Part shown: positions 1 to 5,198 of the stretch, one piece after another
How the letters are laid out: each line of letters begins with the position of its first letter
Position numbering within the stretch: position 1 is the stretch's first letter
Source of the DNA: an uncultured Bacteroidales bacterium
GTDB taxonomy: Bacteria; Bacteroidota; Bacteroidia; Bacteroidales; Paludibacteraceae
Assembly (NCBI GenBank): GCA_946615455.1
Contig: CAMOHN010000077.1
Location: 1 to 5,198 of the forward strand
DNA length: 5,198 nucleotides
Direction of reading: 5' to 3'
Translations under genes and position numbers: made by a program
The notes under the pieces: model-generated
Seen by the model: only the letters and a program-made list of their open reading frames with translations
The model's database searches: none
What the model was told of the DNA's origin: nothing

Positions 1-84
1 TGCAGCAAAATCAATCCGGTCATCTGTGGTAAAAGGGGTAATGAGGGCTGTGCCCAAGCCGCTGAGTTTAGACTTTGATGTCAT
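1..84 (-). CDS. dapA: 4-hydroxy-tetrahydrodipicolinate synthase, N-terminal fragment (cut by window edge)
   Basis: Only the first 28 codons are present. The reverse strand from the ATG at 84-82 reads MTSKSKLSGLGTALITPF, then TTDDRIDFAA up to the window edge. The G-x-G-x-A-L-I-T-P-F block is the hallmark N-terminal beta strand of the DapA/NAL aldolase family. DapA condenses pyruvate with aspartate semialdehyde in the cytoplasm, the first committed step to diaminopimelate and lysine; full proteins are about 290-300 residues. In this frame a TAA lies a few codons upstream with no other ATG between, which fixes the start. The gene begins inside the end of the DUF6913-like gene (17-nt overlap, different frame), so translation is probably coupled. 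The Schiff-base lysine and the rest of the barrel lie outside the window. The family call rests on one short but very characteristic motif plus the ligA-side context. Confidence 0.88.
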   Translation of the reverse strand, partial: MTSKSKLSGLGTALITPFTTDDRIDFAA

Positions 85-601
85 GGCTTTGAATGGTGGT
101 TAAGTAGTGAATGATCTGTTCAAAAAGAGGGATATGGCTGTCAGTGGCAGGCATGTCGATGTCAAGGTCATGCAACCCTTCGACTATATGTTTGCCTGCC
201 TTAAAGCGGCAACGAGCCATCAGTGCCACATAGTGCAGCGGCAGACATGGTTGCTCGGTAAGGTCAATAAGCAGGTCGTACTCGTCCTTGGCGATATCCT
301 GCTGCACATCCTTGCGGAGGATATGCAGGAAGTTGTGGTCTTTGAGTCCCAACATACGACTTTGTGGTAACAAGGGCGACTGCACATCCTTGCGCGCCAC
401 ATAGCCCAACCAATAGACCTGCTTGCCGTCCTGCATCAAGCGACCGGTCAGCGTGCGGATGTCGGTGTTCTTCTCCATGATGTCGCTGTCAAAGATAAGC
501 AGGACAGTTTGCACCTTATCATAGACGGGGAATTGTACATTGCGAGCCGGTTGTTGCCTTTGTTTGCGGCTGAAAAGCCAATATCGGAGTTTGTCCCACA
601 T
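68..601 (-). CDS. DUF6913-like protein of unknown function (177 aa)
   Basis: This intact 177-residue ORF lies 4 nt after ligA and overlaps the start of dapA by 17 nt, so it is almost certainly a real, co-transcribed gene. It has no signal peptide or clear membrane helix; the first 20 residues are rich in Arg, Lys and Gln. Visible landmarks are a hydrophobic strand after KVQT (29-37), QVYWLGYV (61-68), YDLLIDLT (108-115), a PLHYVALMARCRFKAG segment (121-136) and HDLDID (144-149). The pattern of alternating strands and helices suggests a small soluble alpha/beta fold. From memory it resembles Bacteroidetes proteins labelled DUF6913, which have the same landmarks and also sit between ligA and dapA. 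No catalytic motif is recognisable and no function is proposed. The start is the only sensible one, directly after the ligA stop. The gene is solid, the family name moderately so. Confidence 0.85.
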   Translation of the reverse strand: MWDKLRYWLFSRKQRQQPARNVQFPVYDKVQTVLLIFDSDIMEKNTDIRTLTGRLMQDGKQVYWLGYVARKDVQSPLLPQSRMLGLKDHNFLHILRKDVQQDIAKDEYDLLIDLTEQPCLPLHYVALMARCRFKAGKHIVEGLHDLDIDMPATDSHIPLFEQIIHYLTTIQSHDIKV

Positions 602-605
602 GGTA

Positions 606-2639
606 TCAATTGTTTTGAGAGAGGTTAATCATTTCCAGAAACTCGTCTTCGCCGACCAGTCTGATTCCCAATTGTTCTGCTTTGCGGCGTTTTTCGGGTC
701 CCATGTTGTCGCCAGCCAGGACAAAGGATGTTTTCTTGCTGATGGAGCCTGTGTTCTTGCCGCCGTGTTGTTCGATGAGTTGCTTATACTCATCGCGTGA
801 GTGACGGGCAAACACCCCTGAGATGACCACCGACATGCCGTCCAGTTCGTGCCTCTGAACCGTTTTCTGCTCTTCGGGTGCCTCCATCTGCAAGCCTGCC
901 TGTTGCAAGCGAATAAGCAGTTGCTGGTTGTCGCTGTCGGCAAAGTAGCGCACAATGTTGGCAGCAATCTGCTCACCGACATCCTCAACGGCGGTGAGTT
1001 GCTCCATGCTTGCCCATTGCAACTCCTGCAACGAGCGGAATCGGCGGGCTATCTTCTTGGCTGTCGTCTCACCCACCATACGGATACCTATGGCGAACAA
1101 CACCCGTTCCCAAGGCACCTGCTTGCTGGCCTCGATGCCGTCAATGATACGCTCTGCCGAACGCAAGCCCATGCCTTCCAAGCCGGACAGGTCCTGCACC
1201 TTGAGGTCATACAAGTCCGCTATGTTGGTCAGTAAGTGCTTTTGCCACAGCATGTCTACGGTCTCTTCGCCAATGCCGTCTATGTTCATTGCCTTGCGGC
1301 TGACAAAGTGTTCAATTTTGCCTTTCTGTTGCGGCGGACAGCCATTCTCGTTGGGGCATCGCCATGCCGCCTCACCCTCCACACGAACCAGCGGAGTACC
1401 ACATTCGGGACACACTGTGGGGAAACGATATGGTTCGGATGAAACCGATGAACCTGACTCTTTGCCGGTTATTTTAGGTATAATCTCGCCGCCTTTTTCC
1501 ACCCAGACACGGTCGCCCTCGTGGATGTCCAACTGACGAACAAAGTCCTCGTTGTGCAGGGTAGCACGCTGCACCATGGTGCCTGATAGTTGCACGGGGT
1601 CGAGATTGGCAACCGGCGTAATGACACCAGTCCGACCTACCTGATAGGTGATTTGGCGCAGCACGGTCAGCTGCTTTTCGGCGGGGAACTTATAGGCTAT
1701 TGCCCAACGGGGGGTCTTGGCAGTGAAGCCTAATTGCTGCTGCTGGGCCAGGCTATTGACCTTGAGTACGACACCGTCGGTGGCAACGGGCAGTTCCTTG
1801 CGGGCTGTATTCCAGTGAGCAATGAAGTCCATGACCTCATCCACCGAGTGGCACACGCGGATATGTTCGCTCACCGGAAATCCCCAGTGACGAGCCTGCT
1901 CTAAGCGCTCGGTATGAGTCAGTCCTGAAATGTTATCCCCCAACACATGGTAGAGGAAACAGGTCAAGCCCCTTCGTGCCACTTCGGCAGGGTCCAGCAG
2001 TTTGAGTGTGCCCGAAGCGGCATTGCGCGGATTGGCAAAAAGCGGGTCTTCGTTGGCGGCACGCTCGGTGTTGAGCCGCTCAAACGCCTGCCACGGCAAC
2101 AATACTTCACCGCGTATCTCATAATAGGCAGGCAGAGCAGGTATATAAGTAGGCACAGAACGGATGGTCATTATATTGCGCAGCACATCGTCCCCCCTGA
2201 CTCCGTCACCGCGGGTCAGAGCACGCACTAGACGACCGTTCTCATAGTGCAGCGAGATGCTCAGTCCGTCGTATTTCAATTCAGCCACAATCTCCACACC
2301 ATCCGGCAAACGACGAACCCAGTCTTCTATCTCCTCGCGGTTGTACGTGTTGGCAAGCGAGAGCATGGGATAGCGATGCGCCACCTGCTCGAAGCCATTG
2401 GTACGCCCGCTCAGATCACTGCCCACTTTTTGTGTGGGCGAGTCGGGTGTAACCAGATCGGGATAACGCGCCTCCAACTCCTGCAAGCGTTTGAGTTGCA
2501 TATCAAACTCGCGGTCAGTCAGTTGCGGGTCGTTGAGCACATAGTAACGGTAGTTGGCGTCTTGCAGTGCATGCCTAAGACGAACCAACTCCGCACGCTC
2601 GCTGTTTTCATTGTCAAACAAGTCTGTCATAATCGTCAT
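606..2639 (-). CDS. ligA: NAD-dependent DNA ligase LigA (677 aa)
   Basis: LigA seals nicks in duplex DNA using NAD+, joining Okazaki fragments and finishing repair in the cytoplasm. All expected domains are seen in order. The N-terminal Ia region with its NYRYYVL tyrosines spans about residues 1-75. The adenylation domain has the active-site lysine K122 in KYDG, RGEV at 176-179, DGVV at 288-291 and WAIAYKFP (K317) at 312-319. The OB fold follows (about 325-400, with VGRTG near 334). The zinc finger has C410, C413, C428 and C434. Helix-hairpin-helix repeats run from about 450 to 585, including DGIGEETV and EDVGEQIA. The BRCT domain is at about 598-672, with GDNMGPEKRRKAEQLGI. The length is typical and nothing essential is missing. 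The first ATG overlaps the nuclease stop as TAATG; an alternative ATG three codons in (2630-2628) would change little. Expression probably depends on the promoter upstream of the nuclease. Confidence 0.98.
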   Translation of the reverse strand: MTIMTDLFDNENSERAELVRLRHALQDANYRYYVLNDPQLTDREFDMQLKRLQELEARYPDLVTPDSPTQKVGSDLSGRTNGFEQVAHRYPMLSLANTYNREEIEDWVRRLPDGVEIVAELKYDGLSISLHYENGRLVRALTRGDGVRGDDVLRNIMTIRSVPTYIPALPAYYEIRGEVLLPWQAFERLNTERAANEDPLFANPRNAASGTLKLLDPAEVARRGLTCFLYHVLGDNISGLTHTERLEQARHWGFPVSEHIRVCHSVDEVMDFIAHWNTARKELPVATDGVVLKVNSLAQQQQLGFTAKTPRWAIAYKFPAEKQLTVLRQITYQVGRTGVITPVANLDPVQLSGTMVQRATLHNEDFVRQLDIHEGDRVWVEKGGEIIPKITGKESGSSVSSEPYRFPTVCPECGTPLVRVEGEAAWRCPNENGCPPQQKGKIEHFVSRKAMNIDGIGEETVDMLWQKHLLTNIADLYDLKVQDLSGLEGMGLRSAERIIDGIEASKQVPWERVLFAIGIRMVGETTAKKIARRFRSLQELQWASMEQLTAVEDVGEQIAANIVRYFADSDNQQLLIRLQQAGLQMEAPEEQKTVQRHELDGMSVVISGVFARHSRDEYKQLIEQHGGKNTGSISKKTSFVLAGDNMGPEKRRKAEQLGIRLVGEDEFLEMINLSQNN

Positions 2640-2641
2640 TA
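2637..2641 (-). promoter_or_regulatory. TAATG stop/start junction between nuclease gene and ligA
   Basis: On the reverse strand the nuclease TAA (2641-2639) shares its last A with the ligA ATG (2639-2637). No Shine-Dalgarno-like sequence precedes it. Such one-base overlaps commonly allow the terminating ribosome to restart, so ligA translation is probably coupled to that of the nuclease. The overlap is seen directly; the coupling is inferred. Confidence 0.7.
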
Positions 2642-4219
2642 GGGAATCAACAACTTACGGTGCAGCACCTCGCCTTTGTAGTACAGGTGGGCTATATAAG
2701 TGCCTCGCAGCCATGAGGATGTGTTGAGGGTAAAAGTCTCGGAGGTGATGTTCATTTGCTCTTGTAACCTGCCTTGCATGTCATAAACTCGCAGAATGCC
2801 GCCTTGGGCATTGTTGACGCTCAGATAACCTTCACCGAACAACATGTCGGCATCAGACACTATCTCGGTCAGTGTTTGCGTCAAAGGACGCAACCGCAGG
2901 CCTACCAGTATGGGGTCATGGTCCGAATAACGGAACATGGTGCCGTCGTCCGAGCGATTATAGGAGTAGGTGTCGCGCTCGTCGGAATTGATGTGAAAGC
3001 CCAACATACCCGTTACCTGCGGAAGCATGGTGCTGTTGCAAAGGGCATGGTCCAGATAGCCAGCCTGGCTGCTATAGACATAGCTGTAAGAGCTGTCACG
3101 GTGAAAATAACGATGCAGGTCGGTCAGTCCGTTGTCCGTCATCAGACGAATGGGGTCTTCCATGGCGTAGGCATTCAGGTCACCCATCACCAACAAGTCT
3201 TCATCCTGCACAAAAGTCTTGTAATTAGCGTACTCGGTGAGTACCGATTGTGCCTCGCGCACACGGTCACCGTTGAACGAGCCTTGCCCGTCGCCATGGT
3301 CTGCATTGTCCCCTGAGCCGTTACCGGACTTGGCCTTAAAATGGTTGATGCTGAGCAGGAAACGCTCACCCGTTGCGCGTTCCTCAAAGCACTGGAAGTA
3401 CTTGCGGTTGCGCACGCCCGTGTTGTTGCCCCTGAGCAGACTATGCGGGCGGACGGTGGCTGTGCAATAGACATAGCCCGACTTGGTGTAACTGCCGGAC
3501 GACACGGTACCATCGTTGATATAGGTAAAGCTGCGACCGGTCTTCTTGGTCAGGTCAGCGGCAATCTCCGCCAGTGCCGATTGTCCCTGCTCCACTTCGA
3601 CCAAAGCATAGATGTCGGCATTGATCAGTGCCAGTGCCTCGCTCACTTTGCGGCGTTGAATCTGGTGTTCGGCATAGTCGTCGGCACCCATACCCGTACC
3701 CATGTTCTCCACCAGATAATAGCGCAGATTGGCAGCACAAACAAGGAGTGTGTGCTTGCCGTTCAGATCAATGAGACGCCTATCATATCCGGCCTGTATA
3801 TCCGCCCTGGTATTGCCCGTCCACTGACCGCTCTGCAAGGTCAGACTGCCGGTTGAGGTGACGCGCACAACAGCATTGTGCAGCCTTTCGCCGGTGCGGT
3901 GATAGCCCTCCACTCCGCTCAGACTGACCGTACCGTTGTTGTTGAGTGTAAGCAACGTCTCGTAGGCGGCAGACTGAGGAAGAGCCTGATTGGTAGGCGA
4001 AAAGATACGACGTGGCGAGATGCGATAACCATTGTAGTTGCTGCACACATACCAGTCGTCCGCCAAACGGATGGTCTGACCCACATACTGACTGAGCGCA
4101 TTGCCCGTCCAACGAGCCTTGTCACTCACCCTATATACCGTCTGTGCCGACAAAGGCAACACCAACAGCAAGGCAATAGCAAGAGTATGAAGAAAGAAAA
4201 ACTGTCGTTTCGTTTTCAT
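2639..4219 (-). CDS. Secreted endonuclease/exonuclease/phosphatase-fold nuclease with probable T9SS C-terminal signal (526 aa)
   Basis: Numbering is from the ATG at 4219. Residues 1-25 form a signal peptide: MKTKR, a hydrophobic core, then LPLSA before Gln26. Residues about 30-155 may be an OB-fold-like domain as in ExeM/NucH nucleases (VGQTIRL near 46, SPTNQ near 74). The EEP domain spans about 160-442, with N164 in NLRYY, E208 in LVEVE, H293 in NHFKAK, D347/N349 in GDLNA, D390-H391 in YLDH and D433-H434 in SDHDP. The GDGQG...N...R loop (309-319) is typical of ExeM-type extracellular nucleases. Residues about 456-526 look like a Por/T9SS sorting tail: LRVYDMQGR, then WLRGTYI and KLLIP at the very end. 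The catalytic set is complete, so it should be an active metal-dependent nuclease exported across the outer membrane; DNA as substrate is inferred, and a phosphodiesterase role is possible. The frame is open up to an ATG at 4327, but those 36 extra residues would cover the gene's own promoter. Confidence 0.9.
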   Translation of the reverse strand: MKTKRQFFFLHTLAIALLLVLPLSAQTVYRVSDKARWTGNALSQYVGQTIRLADDWYVCSNYNGYRISPRRIFSPTNQALPQSAAYETLLTLNNNGTVSLSGVEGYHRTGERLHNAVVRVTSTGSLTLQSGQWTGNTRADIQAGYDRRLIDLNGKHTLLVCAANLRYYLVENMGTGMGADDYAEHQIQRRKVSEALALINADIYALVEVEQGQSALAEIAADLTKKTGRSFTYINDGTVSSGSYTKSGYVYCTATVRPHSLLRGNNTGVRNRKYFQCFEERATGERFLLSINHFKAKSGNGSGDNADHGDGQGSFNGDRVREAQSVLTEYANYKTFVQDEDLLVMGDLNAYAMEDPIRLMTDNGLTDLHRYFHRDSSYSYVYSSQAGYLDHALCNSTMLPQVTGMLGFHINSDERDTYSYNRSDDGTMFRYSDHDPILVGLRLRPLTQTLTEIVSDADMLFGEGYLSVNNAQGGILRVYDMQGRLQEQMNITSETFTLNTSSWLRGTYIAHLYYKGEVLHRKLLIP

Positions 4220-4251
4220 AAAAAGAGTAATTGATTCTGACAAATAGGCGG

Positions 4252-4283
4252 CAAATATAGGGCATGGAGTGCAAACAAACAAA
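4252..4283 (-). promoter_or_regulatory. Bacteroidetes-type promoter for the nuclease-ligA-DUF6913-dapA unit
   Basis: Reading the reverse strand, TTTG (4283-4280) is followed by 20 bp and then TATATTTG (4259-4252). This matches the Bacteroidetes sigma-ABfr consensus TTTG-N19-21-TAnnTTTG at every defined base. Transcription would begin near 4247, giving a leader of roughly 28 nt before the ATG at 4219. Two overlapping TTTG repeats are possible -33 boxes (also 4279-4276), but only the first has standard spacing. Confidence 0.75.
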
Positions 4284-4318
4284 ACCGTGCTTGCATTTTT
4301 GCTTTTTATCGCCCTTTT

Positions 4319-4351
4319 GTTGTGCAATTGTCAAAAAAAGGTATATCTTTG
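4319..4351 (+). promoter_or_regulatory. Probable Bacteroidetes-type promoter for iorA
   Basis: TATCTTTG at 4344-4351 is a perfect TAnnTTTG -7 element. The best-spaced -33 candidate is GTTG at 4319-4322 (21-bp spacer, three of four bases); a perfect TTTG at 4316-4319 would need a long 24-bp spacer. Transcription would start near 4357, leaving an A-rich leader of about 42 nt before the iorA ATG. A-rich leaders are usual in this phylum, where Shine-Dalgarno sequences are rare. It stands back to back with the leftward promoter, about 35 bp separating the two -33 regions. Confidence 0.6.
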
Positions 4352-4398
4352 CGGCGAGAGTGAAAACCTATTCATCAACAAAAAACATAACCTGAGTC

Positions 4399-5198
4399 AT
4401 GAAACATTTGCTTTTAGGAGACGAGGCTATTGCGCAGGGTGCAATAGACGCAGGATTGAGCGGTGTGTATGCCTACCCGGGTACACCCTCAACGGAGATT
4501 ACGGAGTACATCCAGATGCAGGAAGCCAAGAAGAAAGCAGGCGATGCCATCTTCTGCCGCTGGGCAACCAACGAGAAGACCGCCATGGAGGCTGCATTGG
4601 GAATGTCCTATATGGGCAAGCGTGCACTGGTGTGCATGAAGCATGTGGGAATGAATGTGTGTGCCGACGCATTCATGAATGCCGCCATCACGGGAGTGAA
4701 CGGCGGTTTGGTTGTTCTGGCAGCCGATGACCCGTCGATGCACTCGTCACAGAACGAGCAAGACAGCCGTTTCTATGGCAAGTTTGCCATGATTCCGACC
4801 TTTGAGCCCAGCAACCAGCAGGAAGCCTATGACATGACCCGAGATGCATTTGCTCTATCCGAGCGTCTGCACACACCCGTGCTGATGCGTGTCACCACCC
4901 GCATGGCGCACTCTCGTGCCGTGGTTGAGACTTCGGACCAAGCCCCCAAGCAGAACACCATGTCCTTGCCGGAGAATGTACAGCACTTCATCCTGCTGCC
5001 CGCCTTTGCCAAGAAGAACTATGCCGAGTTGGTGGCGGCACAAGACACTTTTGTGCGTGAGTCGGAGACCTCTGGACACAACCGCTATGTCAAGGGCACC
5101 AACCCAAAGCGCGGCATCGTGACCTGCGGTATAGGTTACAACTACCTCATGGAGGTACTGCATACCCTTGCCCGTGCCAACGATTGGCAGCAAGCCAG
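4399..5198 (+). CDS. iorA: Indolepyruvate:ferredoxin oxidoreductase alpha subunit, N-terminal half (cut by window edge)
   Basis: The first 266 codons are present, about half of a protein usually near 530 residues or more. IorA, with the small IorB subunit, oxidatively decarboxylates aryl pyruvates (indole-, phenyl- and hydroxyphenylpyruvate) to aryl-acetyl-CoA while reducing ferredoxin. The enzyme is oxygen-sensitive and typical of anaerobes. The N-terminus shows the family signature LLLGDEAIAQGAIDAG (4-19) and AYPGTPSTEI (25-34). The pyrimidine-binding domain continues with WATNEKTAMEAALG (55-68), in which E59 is the likely glutamate contacting thiamine diphosphate, then MKHVGMNVCADAFMNAA (80-96) and ADDPSMHSSQNEQDSR (109-124). 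The second thiamine-diphosphate domain and the C-terminal 4Fe-4S cysteines lie beyond the edge. The ATG is certain: an in-frame TGA lies two codons upstream. The gene is divergent from the nuclease; iorB would be expected downstream. Confidence 0.94.
   Translation, partial: MKHLLLGDEAIAQGAIDAGLSGVYAYPGTPSTEITEYIQMQEAKKKAGDAIFCRWATNEKTAMEAALGMSYMGKRALVCMKHVGMNVCADAFMNAAITGVNGGLVVLAADDPSMHSSQNEQDSRFYGKFAMIPTFEPSNQQEAYDMTRDAFALSERLHTPVLMRVTTRMAHSRAVVETSDQAPKQNTMSLPENVQHFILLPAFAKKNYAELVAAQDTFVRESETSGHNRYVKGTNPKRGIVTCGIGYNYLMEVLHTLARANDWQQA

Larger units (their letters stand above)
1..4247 (-). other. Predicted polycistronic unit: nuclease, ligA, DUF6913-like, dapA
   Basis: The four leftward genes are separated by a 1-nt overlap, a 4-nt gap and a 17-nt overlap. 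No terminator-like hairpin with a T tract and no paired -33/-7 promoter was found by eye between them. The simplest reading is a single transcript beginning near 4247 and continuing past the left edge through dapA. The spacing is directly seen; co-transcription is inferred, and internal promoters of other types cannot be excluded. Confidence 0.65.

Noticed and set aside
490..497. TATCTTTG on the minus strand inside the DUF6913-like gene, a possible internal promoter for dapA
   Set aside because: There is no TTTG at the required 19-21 bp upstream, and the bases are explained by codons for Leu-Ile-Phe-Asp.
1734..1748. CTG/CAG triplet run within ligA (Gln299-302)
   Set aside because: This is a four-glutamine stretch in a loop of the adenylation domain, too short to be a meaningful repeat or phase-variable tract.
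849..2642. Several plus-strand open frames of 68-193 codons opposite ligA
   Set aside because: They are antisense shadows of a fully conserved gene; their translations show no family motifs and no start context.
2774..3856. Plus-strand open frames of 77-180 codons opposite the nuclease gene
   Set aside because: The antisense translations have no recognisable domains, whereas the minus strand carries an unbroken catalytic motif series.
4325..4330. CAATTG palindrome between the divergent promoters as an operator
   Set aside because: The symmetry does not extend beyond 6 bp, so it is expected by chance in AT-rich DNA.
4269..4730. Plus-strand 153-residue frame beginning with a lipoprotein-like leader (MQTNKTVLAFLL, then LLLCNC)
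   Set aside because: The hydrophobic start comes from the T-rich promoter region, and the frame then runs about 330 nt into iorA out of frame, giving a low-complexity Arg/Cys-rich translation. It also covers the predicted iorA promoter.
1..5198. A defence island, mobile element, CRISPR array, tRNA/rRNA or new multi-gene system
   Set aside because: No transposase, integrase, direct-repeat array, terminal inverted repeats or RNA-gene signatures were seen. The nuclease-ligase pair is not a defence module: the nuclease is exported and the ligase is the full housekeeping LigA.

Overview
This window looks like a piece of chromosome from an anaerobic member of the Bacteroidales. Four things point that way. 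The LigA protein has a Bacteroidetes-like zinc finger and BRCT domain. The gene order ligA, a DUF6913-like protein, dapA is, from memory, also found in Bacteroides. The secreted nuclease ends in what looks like a type IX secretion (T9SS/Por) C-terminal signal. Both promoters in the one real intergenic gap resemble the Bacteroidetes primary-sigma consensus (TTTG, about 20 bp, TAnnTTTG), and no gene start shows a clear Shine-Dalgarno sequence. The genus cannot be fixed from the sequence alone; a T9SS-bearing oral or gut lineage is the best guess.

Layout: nearly everything left of about 4220 is one tightly packed leftward (minus-strand) gene string. In transcription order it is a secreted EEP-fold (ExeM/NucH-like) nuclease at 4219-2639, NAD-dependent DNA ligase ligA at 2639-606, a DUF6913-like protein of unknown function at 601-68, and the first 28 codons of dapA at 84-1, cut by the window edge. 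The junctions are a 1-nt stop/start overlap (TAATG), a 4-nt gap and a 17-nt overlap, so a single operon is likely. From 4399 rightward runs the first half of iorA (indolepyruvate:ferredoxin oxidoreductase alpha subunit), cut by the right edge. The 179 bp between the two divergent units (4220-4398) carry a back-to-back promoter pair.

Functionally the leftward unit mixes DNA ligation and replication (LigA), lysine/diaminopimelate synthesis (DapA), an unknown small protein and an exported nuclease. The rightward gene belongs to anaerobic aromatic 2-oxoacid metabolism. No RNA genes, mobile elements, CRISPR arrays, long repeats or convincing terminators were seen. I do not see a new defence or mobile system. 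The points most worth a second look are the exported nuclease coupled to the ligase, the corrected nuclease start implied by the promoter, and the uncharacterised DUF6913-like gene between ligA and dapA.
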